A stretch of 25,477 bases of DNA from CAVQGZ01 sp964356295 (GCA_964356295.1 CAYHHE010000036.1:1-25477); one strand, 5' to 3'; shown: positions 1-7,302, counted from the first letter of the stretch. Notes: a model not told the origin generated them from the sequence alone. Made by a program: numbers and translations.

Positions 1-110
1 GCGCCAGGGTCGGCGGGGGGGGGGGGCGCGGGGGGGGGGTGGCGTCAAGGGCGGCGGGGGGGGGGCGGGGGGGCGGGGGGGGGGGGGGGGGGCGGGAGCG
101 CTGCAGGGGG
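1..110. other. G-homopolymer low-complexity contig end
   Basis: The first ~110 bases consist largely of runs of G broken by single C or short spacers, unlike any other stretch of the window. There is no reading frame with sensible codon use here. This looks like a sequencing or assembly artefact at a contig edge (two-colour Illumina chemistry reads no-signal as G) rather than real DNA, although a genuine G-rich tract cannot be excluded from sequence alone. Confidence 0.7.
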
Positions 111-131
111 TCGCTACCAACGGACGGCGGC

Positions 132-137
132 TAGGGT
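132..137 (+). promoter_or_regulatory. -10 box (TAGGGT) of leaderless DUF4177 operon
   Basis: TAGGGT fits the actinobacterial TAnnnT -10 consensus and ends 7 bases before the ATG at 145, so transcription would start at or next to the start codon. No Shine-Dalgarno sequence precedes this ATG. No -35 can be judged because the upstream bases are low complexity. Confidence 0.5.
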
Positions 138-144
138 GCGGGCC

Positions 145-303
145 ATGCAGCGCTGGGAGTACGCGACCGTCCCGCTTCTCGTCCATGCAACCAAGCAGAT
201 CCTCGACAACTGGGGGTCCGACGGGTGGGAGCTGGTGGCCGTGGTGCCTGGGCCGACGCCGGAGAATCTCGTCGCCTACCTCAAGCGACCCCTCGAGGGC
301 TGA
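145..303 (+). CDS. DUF4177 family small protein
   Basis: This 52-residue protein begins MQRWEYATVP and contains the GWELVAVVP core, which is the typical pattern of the DUF4177 family (short beta-rich proteins of unknown function). It has no signal peptide or membrane segment and is probably cytoplasmic. The ATG at 145 is chosen because the family start motif (M-x-x-W-E-Y) begins exactly there and a TAnnnT box sits 7 bases upstream. It is the first gene of the operon with RidA, which starts 3 bases after its stop. The same pair is recalled from mycobacteria (Rv3678A / Rv3678c). The gene is shorter than most automated length cut-offs. Function unknown. Confidence 0.8.
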   Translation: MQRWEYATVPLLVHATKQILDNWGSDGWELVAVVPGPTPENLVAYLKRPLEG

Positions 304-306
304 GCG

Positions 307-780
307 ATGGCAGACGTGCAGCAGCGCCTCGACGAGCTGGGAATCGAGCTGCCGGCGGTCGCGGCGCCGGTGGCGGCGTACGTCCCGGCGGTGCGCAGCG
401 GGAACCTGGTGTTCACCTCGGGCCAGCTGCCCTTTGCCGGGGGCGAGCTGATGGCCGTGGGCAGGGTCGGCGACGAGGTGGACGTGGACACCGCGCGAGA
501 CTGCGCCCGGCAGTGCGCCCTCAATTCGCTGGCGGCGGTGCAGGCCGAGATCGGGGACCTCTCACGCGTGGTCCGGGTGGTGAAGGTGGTCGGGTTCGTC
601 GCGTCCAGCGAGTCGTTCACCTCTCAGCCTGGCGTGGTCAACGGCGCGAGCGAGGTGCTGGGGCAGATCTTCGGCGCCGCTGGCAGTCATGCGCGCAGCG
701 CGGTCGGGGTTGTAGCGCTCCCGCTGGGGGCGCCGGTCGAGGTCGAGGTCGTCGTCGAGGTCGCCGACGGACGGCCGTGA
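307..780 (+). CDS. RidA/YjgF family enamine/imine deaminase
   Basis: 157 residues. RidA proteins hydrolyse reactive 2-aminoacrylate and related enamines/imines released by PLP enzymes and so protect metabolism in the cytoplasm. The N-terminal part GNLVFTSGQLP and the conserved arginine of the ARSAVGV segment (R130, matching the substrate-carboxylate-binding Arg of E. coli RidA) are present; the VEVEVVVEVA strand follows. The ATG at 307 is preceded by GAGGG with a 7-base spacing. It ends in a GTGA overlap with the Nudix gene, so translation is probably coupled. The protein is ~25 residues longer than classic RidA, like the actinobacterial Rv3678c branch; its exact substrate is not predictable. 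Confidence 0.88.
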   Translation: MADVQQRLDELGIELPAVAAPVAAYVPAVRSGNLVFTSGQLPFAGGELMAVGRVGDEVDVDTARDCARQCALNSLAAVQAEIGDLSRVVRVVKVVGFVASSESFTSQPGVVNGASEVLGQIFGAAGSHARSAVGVVALPLGAPVEVEVVVEVADGRP

Positions 781-1625
781 GGATCGTCCTTCCCGCCTCA
801 CGCGCCGAGCACGCCGAGGCCGTTGCCGCCGGACGCGCCGAAGCCGCCGCGCTACAGACCGCGTCCACAGTGGTGCTGCTGCGTCCCGCTGACGGTGTCG
901 GGTTCGAGGCGTACCTGCAGCGGCGGCACAGCACGATGGCCTTCGCGCCGGGGGTGTTCGCGTTCCCGGGCGGGCGGGTCGACGCCAGCGACGCCGGGGT
1001 GTCGCCGGACATCTGGTCAGGGCCGGCCGCGCCGGAGTGGGCCTGCCGGTTCGATGCGGCCGATGACCGGGAGGCGCAGGCGCACGTGGTGGCCGTCGTG
1101 CGCGAGCTGTTCGAGGAGACCGGGGTGCTGCTCGCCCGGCCCCGCCTCGGCGCGGAGGGCCGCTGGCCCGGTGAGGATGACCGGGCGGCCCTCACCGCCG
1201 GGGAGGTGACGCTTGCTGAGCTGCTCTGGCGAGGACGACTGGTCCTGGATGCTGCGGCGCTGACGGCCTGGTCGCGATGGGTGACTCCTCGGTTCGAGCG
1301 GCGGCGCTTCGACACCTGGTTCTTCCTCGCCGTCCTCCCCGAGCAGCAGCAGCCCCGGGTGGCAACCCAGGAGTCCCACGAGGGCCGCTGGTTGCGACCG
1401 GACGAGGCGCAGAGGGCCCTTGCCGCTGGCGAGCTGCGCATGCTGCCACCTACCTGGTGGACGTTGGGCGAGCTGGCCGGCGCGCGATCGGTGGCTGACG
1501 CGGTGGCGCATCCTCCGCCGATGCGGCGCCACACCGTGGGCTGGACCCGGCGCGACGGCGAGGTGGTGATGGTGCTGCCCGACGACGCCGACTACCCCGG
1601 CGCGGACCCTCGGGAGGGTCAGTGA
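777..1625 (+). CDS. Nudix hydrolase, NUDT19-like
   Basis: 282 residues from GTG 777, which overlaps the ridA stop as GTGA. The Nudix fold binds Mg2+ and cleaves nucleoside-diphosphate-linked substrates. FAFPGG (residues 61-66) and RELFEETG (109-116) are both halves of a Nudix box, but they are separated by about 29 residues more than usual. Such an insertion, together with the WVTP...RRFDTWFFLA segment at 168-185, is characteristic of the NUDT19/RP2 branch, whose eukaryotic members are CoA diphosphatases. CoA or an acyl-CoA is therefore a possible substrate (inference). It also overlaps the next gene by GTGA. A reading frame open upstream of 777 belongs to the shadow of ridA and is not used. 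Confidence 0.85.
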   Translation: MRIVLPASRAEHAEAVAAGRAEAAALQTASTVVLLRPADGVGFEAYLQRRHSTMAFAPGVFAFPGGRVDASDAGVSPDIWSGPAAPEWACRFDAADDREAQAHVVAVVRELFEETGVLLARPRLGAEGRWPGEDDRAALTAGEVTLAELLWRGRLVLDAAALTAWSRWVTPRFERRRFDTWFFLAVLPEQQQPRVATQESHEGRWLRPDEAQRALAAGELRMLPPTWWTLGELAGARSVADAVAHPPPMRRHTVGWTRRDGEVVMVLPDDADYPGADPREGQ

Positions 1626-2488
1626 CCACCGGCCCCGACTCCCCGCCCGCGTCGCACCCCTGGACCGGAGGCCGGCTGAGCCGGCGAGTGACCTGCGTGC
1701 TGGCGCCGAACCCGGGGCCGATGACGCTCGACGGGACGAACACCTACGTCCTGGCCGAGGGCGGCGCCGACGAGGCGGTCGTCGTCGACCCCGGACCGGA
1801 GGACCCCACCCATCTGGCACGGGTCATGGCCATACTCGAAGACCAGGGCCAGCGAGCGGCCATGGTGCTGCTCACCCACGGCCACCCGGACCACGCGGAG
1901 GGGGCGACGGCGTTCGCCGAGCGTGCCGGGTGCGGTGTCCGTGCGGTGGACCCGGCTCACAGGCTCGGGGACGAGGGACTCATCGCGGGTGAGAGGCTCG
2001 AGGTCGCGGGTCTACGGCTCGAGGTGGTCTCGACGCCCGGCCACACCGCCGACTCGGTGAGCCTGCTGCTGCCCGAGGAGTCGGCCCTGCTCACCGGGGA
2101 CACGCTGCTGGGACGGGGCACGACGGTGGTGGCCCATCCCGACGGTCGACTGGGGCCCTACCTCGAGACGCTCGACCGCCTTGCCCGGTTGGCACAGAGG
2201 GCCCCCGGCCTGCTGCTGCTGCCCGGTCACGGTCCCGCAGGGGCCTCGGTCGCCGACGTGGTGGACCAGTACCGCGCTCATCGAGCCCACCGGCTGGACG
2301 AGGTGGTGGCCGCCGTGCGAGCCGGCGCCGGCACGGTCGACGACGTGGTGGCAGCCGTGTACGCGGCGGTGGACCGGCGTCTGTGGCCGGCTGCCCGACT
2401 GTCGGTCCTTGCGCAGGTCGACTACCTCATCGACGCCGGGCGCCTGTCCCGCCGACCCTCCGGCGGGCTCAGCGTGCCCGTCGCCTGA
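1622..2488 (+). CDS. MBL-fold metallo-hydrolase (LACTB2-like)
   Basis: 288 residues. The metallo-beta-lactamase signature THGHPDH (H86, H88, D90, H91) is present with downstream ligands H141 (STPGHT), D160 (LTGD) and H203 (LPGHG), so a binuclear metal site should be intact. A C-terminal helical region (~220-275) resembles the winged-helix-like tail of the LACTB2/Rv3677c group, for which endoribonuclease or hydrolase activity is known in some relatives. Likely cytoplasmic; substrate unknown. GTG 1622 overlaps the Nudix stop (GTGA). The 3' end runs 20 bases into the 3' end of the convergent crp gene. Residues 1-20 are poorly conserved-looking and a later start is possible. Confidence 0.88.
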   Translation: MTTGPDSPPASHPWTGGRLSRRVTCVLAPNPGPMTLDGTNTYVLAEGGADEAVVVDPGPEDPTHLARVMAILEDQGQRAAMVLLTHGHPDHAEGATAFAERAGCGVRAVDPAHRLGDEGLIAGERLEVAGLRLEVVSTPGHTADSVSLLLPEESALLTGDTLLGRGTTVVAHPDGRLGPYLETLDRLARLAQRAPGLLLLPGHGPAGASVADVVDQYRAHRAHRLDEVVAAVRAGAGTVDDVVAAVYAAVDRRLWPAARLSVLAQVDYLIDAGRLSRRPSGGLSVPVA

Positions 2489-3134
2489 GACGGTCCACGT
2501 CGAGCAGCACGACCGAGCGCTGCTCCAGCCGGATCCACCCACGGGAGGAGAAGTCGGCCAGCGCCTTGTTGACCGTCTCCCGGGACGCCCCGACCAGCTG
2601 GGCGAGCTCCTCCTGCGTGAGGTCGTGGGCGACCCGGATGCCGCCCTCGGCGGGCGCGCCGAAACGCCGCGAAAGCTCGAGCAGCGCCTTGGCAACCCGG
2701 CCGGGAACATCGGAGAACACCAGGTCGGCCACGATGTCGTTGGCACGGCGCAACCGGCTCGCCAGCTGCGAGAGCATGCCGCGGGCCACCTCCGGACGGC
2801 CGTCCAACCAGGCCAGCAGGCGTTCGTGGCTGAGCCACCACAGCACCGAGTCGGTCACGGCGGTGACGGTCGCGGAGCGCGGCCCCGGGTCGAACAGCGA
2901 GAGCTCGCCGAACATCTGCCCCGGGCCCAGGATCGCCAGCAGGTTCTCCCGGCCGTCGGCGGATTGCCGTCCCAGCTTCACCTTGCCCTCGATGACGACG
3001 AAGACGCGGTCCCCGGCGTCCCCCTCGCGGAAGAGCACCTCCCCGCGCGGCAGCTGGGTCTCCTCCATCGAGTCCAGCAGGGCCTGAGTCGCCTCGCTGT
3101 CGAGCTCGGAGAACAGCGGCGCCTCGGACAGGAC
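2469..3134 (-). CDS. crp: Crp/Fnr-family cAMP receptor protein
   Basis: Transcription factor closely resembling mycobacterial Crp (Rv3676) and Streptomyces Crp. The cNMP-binding domain has the FGELSLFDPGPRSA phosphate-binding cassette, followed by the dimer helix, DLVFSDVPGRVAKALL, and the helix-turn-helix TQEELAQLVGASRETVNKAL. Start choice is difficult. The frame is open to GTG 3212, with ATG 3188 and GTG 3179 further in. Family members begin at a Met matching the CTG codon at 3143 (LDGVLSEAPLF versus MDEILARAGIF). GTG 3134, with GAGG 8 bases upstream, gives 221 residues and is nearest to the family length of 224, so it is chosen. It is divergent from nth. The tail overlaps the MBL gene by 20 bases. 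Confidence 0.93.
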   Translation of the reverse strand, partial: VLSEAPLFSELDSEATQALLDSMEETQLPRGEVLFREGDAGDRVFVVIEGKVKLGRQSADGRENLLAILGPGQMFGELSLFDPGPRSATVTAVTDSVLWWLSHERLLAWLDGRPEVARGMLSQLASRLRRANDIVADLVFSDVPGRVAKALLELSRRFGAPAEGGIRVAHDLTQEELAQLVGASRETVNKALADFSSRGWIRLEQRSVVLLDVDRLRRRAR

Positions 3135-3215
3135 ACCGTCCAGGCCTCGATAGGCTCCAGTACCTCCCGCTGTGATCACGACGACCATTGTGGCGCATCG
3201 CACATCCGGCACACG

Positions 3216-3221
3216 AACGTA
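3216..3221 (-). promoter_or_regulatory. possible -10 box (TACGTT) of crp
   Basis: On the minus strand TACGTT fits TAnnnT and would give a start of transcription near 3208, upstream of the preferred crp start and downstream of GTG 3212. This supports a leader in front of crp rather than the longest open frame. No clear -35 is visible. Confidence 0.35.
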
Positions 3222-3225
3222 GGCT
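3220..3225 (+). promoter_or_regulatory. -10 box (TAGGCT) of leaderless nth operon
   Basis: TAGGCT ends 6 bases before GTG 3232. No Shine-Dalgarno sequence precedes this codon, so the nth message is probably leaderless and starts at the GTG. This box overlaps the putative crp -10 on the other strand, so the two divergent promoters compete for the same few bases. Confidence 0.5.
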
Positions 3226-3231
3226 GCGCTC

Positions 3232-3942
3232 GTGCCGATGAAGGTGGGCGAGAGCGATCTCGCACGTACCCGTCGCGCCCGCCGGGTTCTGCGCGAGCTC
3301 GCCGAGACCTACCCCGACGCCCGCTGTGAGCTGGACCATGACTCCCCGTTCGAGCTGCTGGTGGCCACGGTGCTGTCTGCGCAGACGACGGATCGGCGGG
3401 TCAACCAGGTGACCCCGGCCCTTTCGGCCGCGTACCCGACTCCCGACGCGCTGGCGAAGGCCGACATCGCTGACGTCGAGCAGGTGATCGCCCCCACCGG
3501 CTTCTTCCGCGTCAAGGCACGCACCCTGGTGGACCTCGCCGAAGCGCTGGTCACCAGGTTCGATGGCGTCGTCCCCCGACGCATGGAGGACCTCCTCACC
3601 CTGCCTGGGGTGGGACGCAAGACCGCCAACGTGGTGCTCGGTGAGGCCTTCGCAGTGCCCGGGATCGCCGTGGACACCCACGTTGCCAGGCTGGCCGCTC
3701 GGCTGGGCCTGTCCGACAGCAGCGACCCGGTGGCCATCGAGCGGGACCTTGGCGCCCTGGTCCCGCGCCGCGACTGGACGCGGCTCTCGCAGCTGCTCAT
3801 CTGGCACGGCCGACGCCGCTGCCACGCTCGTCGGCCGGCGTGCGGCGCCTGCCCGCTGGACCGGTGGTGCCCCGCCTATGGGGAGGGGCCGACCGACCCG
3901 GCCGTCGCGCGGGCCTTGGTGAAGGCCGAGGGTCGAGCATGA
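3232..3942 (+). CDS. nth: endonuclease III (HhH-GPD DNA glycosylase/AP lyase)
   Basis: 236 residues. It removes oxidised pyrimidines from DNA and nicks the abasic site (base excision repair). The helix-hairpin-helix LPGVGRKTANVVL contains catalytic K130, and D148 lies in GIAVDTHVARLA. A [4Fe-4S] cluster motif C-x6-C-x2-C-x5-C (C197, C204, C207, C213) is complete. GTG 3232 is preferred over ATG 3238 because of the TAGGCT box 6 bases upstream. The gene overlaps the next Nudix gene as ATGA. In mycobacteria a thioredoxin-like gene (Rv3673c) lies between nth and the Nudix gene; it is absent here. Confidence 0.96.
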   Translation: MPMKVGESDLARTRRARRVLRELAETYPDARCELDHDSPFELLVATVLSAQTTDRRVNQVTPALSAAYPTPDALAKADIADVEQVIAPTGFFRVKARTLVDLAEALVTRFDGVVPRRMEDLLTLPGVGRKTANVVLGEAFAVPGIAVDTHVARLAARLGLSDSSDPVAIERDLGALVPRRDWTRLSQLLIWHGRRRCHARRPACGACPLDRWCPAYGEGPTDPAVARALVKAEGRA

Positions 3943-4640
3943 CGCCGCCCCCGGAGTGGCTCAAGCCCATGGTCGAGGTGGTGCGTGAGGTCCGCCCGGA
4001 GGACTTGTCCCGGTTCCAGCCCCCGAGCGGGGGATGGCGGCAGGGCGCCGTGCTGATGCTGTTCGGGGAGTCCGACGGGCAGCCGGACGTCCTGCTGATC
4101 GAGCGGGCCCATGACATGCGCAGCCATGCCGGCCAGCCGGCGTTCCCCGGTGGAGGGGTCGACCCGGACGACGACGGGCCGGTTGCGGCGGCGCTGCGGG
4201 AGGCGTCGGAGGAGACCGGGCTCGATCCCGGCGGTGTCGACGTCCTCGCGACGCTGCCCTCCTTGTGGCTGCCGCCGTCAGGCTTCGAGGTCACGCCGGT
4301 GCTGGCGTGGTGGCGCGAGCCCAGCCCCGTCGGGGTTACCGATCCACGCGAGGTCGCCTCGGTGCACCGAGTCCCGCTCGCGGAGCTTCTCGACCCGAGC
4401 AACCGGCTGTCCGTGCGCCACCCCAGCGGCTACGTGGGCCCTGCGTTCAGCGTCCGGGGCCTGCTCGTCTGGGGCTTCACTGGGGGGCTGCTGTCCCGCC
4501 TGTTCGCGCTGGCCTCGTGGGAGCAAGTCTGGGACCACGACCGCGTGCAGGACCTCCCCGAGGCGACCCTGAGGCAGGCTCTGCGAAGCGAGGCCCATCC
4601 CGGGTTCGTGGTGGGGTCCGTTGGGGGGGAGGAGACCTGA
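3939..4640 (+). CDS. Nudix hydrolase, CoA pyrophosphatase type
   Basis: 233 residues from ATG 3939 (ATGA overlap with nth). The segment HDMRSHAGQPAFPGG (residues 58-72) is the UPF0035 signature found with the Nudix box in CoA pyrophosphatases (NUDT7/NudL group), and the box itself continues to REASEETG (87-94) with normal spacing. It should hydrolyse CoA and its derivatives to phosphopantetheine and 3',5'-ADP in the cytoplasm. It corresponds to Rv3672c by position next to marP. The stop TGA shares one base with the marP ATG (TGATG). The ORF is open further upstream but that part overlaps nth and is not used. Confidence 0.9.
   Translation: MTPPPEWLKPMVEVVREVRPEDLSRFQPPSGGWRQGAVLMLFGESDGQPDVLLIERAHDMRSHAGQPAFPGGGVDPDDDGPVAAALREASEETGLDPGGVDVLATLPSLWLPPSGFEVTPVLAWWREPSPVGVTDPREVASVHRVPLAELLDPSNRLSVRHPSGYVGPAFSVRGLLVWGFTGGLLSRLFALASWEQVWDHDRVQDLPEATLRQALRSEAHPGFVVGSVGGEET
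4628..4634 (+). promoter_or_regulatory. ribosome binding site of marP (GGAGGAG)
   Basis: A strong GGAGGAG ends 5 bases before ATG 4640. It lies inside the end of the Nudix coding region and fixes the marP start despite a long in-frame extension upstream. Confidence 0.75.
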
Positions 4641-5857
4641 TGGTGGACAGGGTCACAGAGGTCATCGCCGAGTTCGGAGTGCTCGACTGGGTGCTCGTCG
4701 GTCTCGTCGTCGCCTTCGCCATCATCGGCTGGGTCCAGGGGTTCGTCGTCGGCCTGCTCTCCCTGGTGGGCCTCGTCGGCGGCGCCGCTATCGGCCTGAT
4801 CCTTGCGCCGAGCCTCCTGTCGTGGCTCGAGCCCGGTCTGGGCACCGCTTTGCTGGCCATCCTGCTGGTCATCCTGAGCGCAGCAGTCGGTCAGTGGGCC
4901 CTGTCCTGGCTCGGAGAAGCCGTGCGCGACCGGCTGGGGGGCGACTCGGCGCGACGCATCGACGGGCTGGCCGGCAGCCTGCTGGGTGCGGTCAGCGTGC
5001 TGGTCGTCGCCTGGCTCATCGGTGCGGCTGTGGCGTCCGCGAGCGTGCCGTGGCTGTCCGAGCAGGCGCGGGGGTCCTCGGTGCTGGCCGCGGTGGACTC
5101 CGCGGTCCCGTTCAGCCCCGACCGGCTCCGCGAGCCGCTGCGAGACGTCGTGGACAGCGGGGGGTTCCCGGAGGTTGTGGCGCCGTTCGTGGCCGAAGTG
5201 GTCGTGGAGGTCGACGAGCCCGACCCCGGCGTCGACCGCACACCGCAAGTGCGTGCCGCCCTGGCGGGGGTGGTCAAGGTGCTCGGACGGGCCGACTCCT
5301 GCTCCTCCCAGCTGGAGGGCAGCGGGGTCGTCGTGGTCCCCGGCCGGGTGCTCACCAACGCGCACGTCGTGGCCGGCACCTCGCGTGTCGTCGTCCAGGC
5401 GCCCGAGGGGGAGCCGCTGGTGGCCTCGGTCGTGTTCTTCGACCCCGATGCGGACGTGGCCGTCCTGGACGTGCCCGGGTTGGAGGCTCCCGCGGTGGCG
5501 TTCGACCCCAACGCGCCACAGCAAGGCCAGGCAGCCGTCGTGGCCGGGTACCCCAACGGGGGTGGGCTGGACACCGGCAACGCCCGGGTTCGCTCGACCA
5601 ACGAGCTGCTCGGGCTGGACATCTACGGGCGCAACGAGGTGCTGCGGAGCGTGGTGGGTTTCCGGGGCCAGGTCAGCCCCGGCAACTCCGGCGGACCGCT
5701 GCTCTCCGACGTCGGCCAGATGATGGGCCTGGTCTTCGCGGCCTCGCTCACCGATCCCGAGACCGCCTACGCGCTGGCTCCATCGGAGCTCGCCGACGCG
5801 GTGGCCGTCGCGTCGAGCGGGTCGGTGACCGCGGTACCCACCGGCGCCTGCGTCTGA
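4640..5857 (+). CDS. marP: MarP-type membrane serine protease (CvpA + trypsin domains)
   Basis: 405 residues. The N-terminal half is a CvpA domain with four predicted membrane helices (about 17-37, 40-57, 68-88, 115-134). The C-terminal half is an extracytoplasmic chymotrypsin-like protease with H242 (TNAHVV), D272 (PDADVAVLDV) and S350 (SPGNSGGPLL). In M. tuberculosis MarP (Rv3671c) the triad is H235/D264/S343 and a redox disulphide joins C214 and C395; here C221 and C404 (second last residue) sit at matching places. MarP maintains intrabacterial pH under acid stress and processes the peptidoglycan hydrolase RipA. It is the last gene of the nth-Nudix-marP operon, and its stop lies 1 base from the end of the convergent hydrolase gene. 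Confidence 0.93.
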   Translation: MVDRVTEVIAEFGVLDWVLVGLVVAFAIIGWVQGFVVGLLSLVGLVGGAAIGLILAPSLLSWLEPGLGTALLAILLVILSAAVGQWALSWLGEAVRDRLGGDSARRIDGLAGSLLGAVSVLVVAWLIGAAVASASVPWLSEQARGSSVLAAVDSAVPFSPDRLREPLRDVVDSGGFPEVVAPFVAEVVVEVDEPDPGVDRTPQVRAALAGVVKVLGRADSCSSQLEGSGVVVVPGRVLTNAHVVAGTSRVVVQAPEGEPLVASVVFFDPDADVAVLDVPGLEAPAVAFDPNAPQQGQAAVVAGYPNGGGLDTGNARVRSTNELLGLDIYGRNEVLRSVVGFRGQVSPGNSGGPLLSDVGQMMGLVFAASLTDPETAYALAPSELADAVAVASSGSVTAVPTGACV

Positions 5858-5858
5858 G

Positions 5859-6812
5859 TCAGCGGGGACGCCGGCCGGCCGGGACCGACTCCAGCCCGTC
5901 CAGCCATCGCAGCAGCAGCGAGGCGACCTCGTCCGGGACCTCCTCCTGCGGGAAGTGCCCGCTGCCGGGCAGCAACGCCCAGGAGTACGGCCCGCGAACG
6001 TGCTCGCGGGAGGCCGCTGCCGTGGCGGGTAGCACCGCCGGGTCCTGCGCGCCGTGCACCTGCAGGACGGGGACCTCGACGGGTGGACGCATCTTGGCGG
6101 CGAAGCGCCGTCCGTCCGGGCGCAGCGTCGAGCGGAACGCCCACCGCTGGTACTCCAGAGAGCAGTGCGGGGCCGGCCAGATGGCCAGGGCGTCGCGGTA
6201 ACGCCGGGACGCCTGCGCGTCGGGGAAGCCAGACCCCGGAGCCGACCACGACCGCAGGATGCGCTCCACCTCCGCACCGTCGTCGGCGATCAGCGCGCGC
6301 TCGGGCCACCACGGAACCTGCATGCGTAGCGCGTGGCGGGCAGCGGCGCGCTGCGCCGGTGCCCGCATGGCCCGGCGCATCACCAACGGGTGCCCCATGG
6401 ACAGCGCCGCGATGGCGTCGACGTGGCCGGGCCGCAGGACCGCTGTCGTCCAGGAGGAGTACCCCCCCCAGCCGTGACCCACGAGCACGGCGGACTGACG
6501 GCCCAGCGCCCGTACGACCCCGCTGATGTCCGCGGACACCGTGTAGGGGTCGTAGCCGCGCGGAGTCTTGTCGCTACCGCCGTATCCGCGCAGGTCCATC
6601 GCGGCCGCGCGGTAGCCGGCCGCGGCCGTCACCGGGAGCAGGTGACGCCACGTCCACCAGAACTCCGGGAACCCGTGGAGGAACAGGACGAGCGGGCCGC
6701 TGCCCATCTCCGTGACGTGGAACTGCGCGCCGTTCGCCGCGACCTTGTGGTGCGACCAGGGGCCGGCGACCTCGATGACCTCACGCAGCGAGTGCGGATG
6801 CGGGGCAGGCAC
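5859..6812 (-). CDS. EphE-like alpha/beta hydrolase, nucleophile missing
   Basis: 317 residues, soluble. The epoxide-hydrolase-like architecture is clear: oxyanion loop HGFPEFWWTWR (46-56), RGYGGSDKP-like turn (75-82), a cap region (~140-230), acid D257 (VHGAQDP) and H286 (GSGHFPQEE). The nucleophile elbow reads G-H-G-W-G (112-116), where epoxide hydrolases have Asp and esterases have Ser at the third position; here it is Gly114. The enzyme is therefore unlikely to use the usual covalent mechanism. The position beside marP matches EphE (Rv3670). GTG 6812 is taken as the start, 16 bases after the holin-like gene, so the two are probably one operon. Epoxide hydrolase annotation should be treated with caution. 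Confidence 0.87.
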   Translation of the reverse strand: MPAPHPHSLREVIEVAGPWSHHKVAANGAQFHVTEMGSGPLVLFLHGFPEFWWTWRHLLPVTAAAGYRAAAMDLRGYGGSDKTPRGYDPYTVSADISGVVRALGRQSAVLVGHGWGGYSSWTTAVLRPGHVDAIAALSMGHPLVMRRAMRAPAQRAAARHALRMQVPWWPERALIADDGAEVERILRSWSAPGSGFPDAQASRRYRDALAIWPAPHCSLEYQRWAFRSTLRPDGRRFAAKMRPPVEVPVLQVHGAQDPAVLPATAAASREHVRGPYSWALLPGSGHFPQEEVPDEVASLLLRWLDGLESVPAGRRPR

Positions 6813-6828
6813 GCCTCACCTGCAGCGG

Positions 6829-7266
6829 CTAGGGGGACGTTCGGGGGGTGATGGCCGCCTTGGCCTCCTCGAGGGTGGCCTGGACGCTCGCCTGGGTGCG
6901 CTCCAGGCCCTTGATCCGGTCCAGCTCGCGCTTGCCGAGGAAGCCCAGCAGGCCAGCGATCAGCAGGTAGACCACGGCGATGATGAGCATCCCGGCCCAG
7001 ATGGGTAGTCCCAGCGCCACCAGCCCGAAGGCCGCTGCGAAGGTGAGCAGGAACCAGGCGGTGAAGGCGAGGAACGCGGCACCGCCGAACATCCCCGCTC
7101 CCTTGCCGGCCCGCTGGGCCGACTCCCGCATCTCCGTCTTCGCCAGCTCGATCTCGCCGCGCACGATGGTCGCGCCGTCCTCGGCGACGCTTCGCACCAG
7201 ATCCACGATGGTGGGGCGCGCCTCGCTGACCTCAGCGGCGCTGGTCCTCGGCTGCACGTCGGTCAT
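6829..7266 (-). CDS. holin-like superfamily membrane protein (PF07332 type)
   Basis: 145 residues. An N-terminal cytoplasmic amphipathic region (about 20-55, with VRGEIELAKTEMRE) is followed by two membrane helices (about 61-85 and 88-112) and a charged C-terminal helix. This is the pattern of the actinobacterial Phage_holin_3_6/Holin-X family, whose cellular role is unknown; despite the name there is no phage context. It matches Rv3669 by neighbourhood. The ATG at 7266 is preceded by GGGAGG at a 7-base spacing. It is upstream of and probably cotranscribed with the EphE-like gene. Lysis function is not implied. Confidence 0.82.
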   Translation of the reverse strand: MTDVQPRTSAAEVSEARPTIVDLVRSVAEDGATIVRGEIELAKTEMRESAQRAGKGAGMFGGAAFLAFTAWFLLTFAAAFGLVALGLPIWAGMLIIAVVYLLIAGLLGFLGKRELDRIKGLERTQASVQATLEEAKAAITPRTSP

Positions 7267-7296
7267 CGGCGTCCTCCCTGGTCGGGCACGGCAGAG

Positions 7297-7302
7297 AGCC
7301 TA
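7297..7302 (-). promoter_or_regulatory. possible -10 box (TAGGCT) of holin-like/EphE-like operon
   Basis: TAGGCT on the minus strand, identical to the nth box, lies ~30 bases upstream of the ATG at 7266. A conventional leader with its own ribosome binding site would result. No good -35 was found. Confidence 0.35.

Noticed and set aside
3170..3179. Palindrome TGTGATCACG near the crp start as a Crp autoregulatory site
   Set aside because: Crp/GlxR sites need six bases between TGTGA and TCACA; here the half sites abut and overlap, so the match is by chance as far as can be judged.
4430..6277. 615-residue minus-strand open frame across marP
   Set aside because: Antisense shadow of marP and the hydrolase; composition is Arg/His/Gln-rich with no domain, as expected for the mirror of high-GC coding DNA.
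6829..7266. Phage holin / prophage remnant
   Set aside because: The holin name comes from the superfamily only; neighbours are conserved chromosomal genes and no other phage gene is present.
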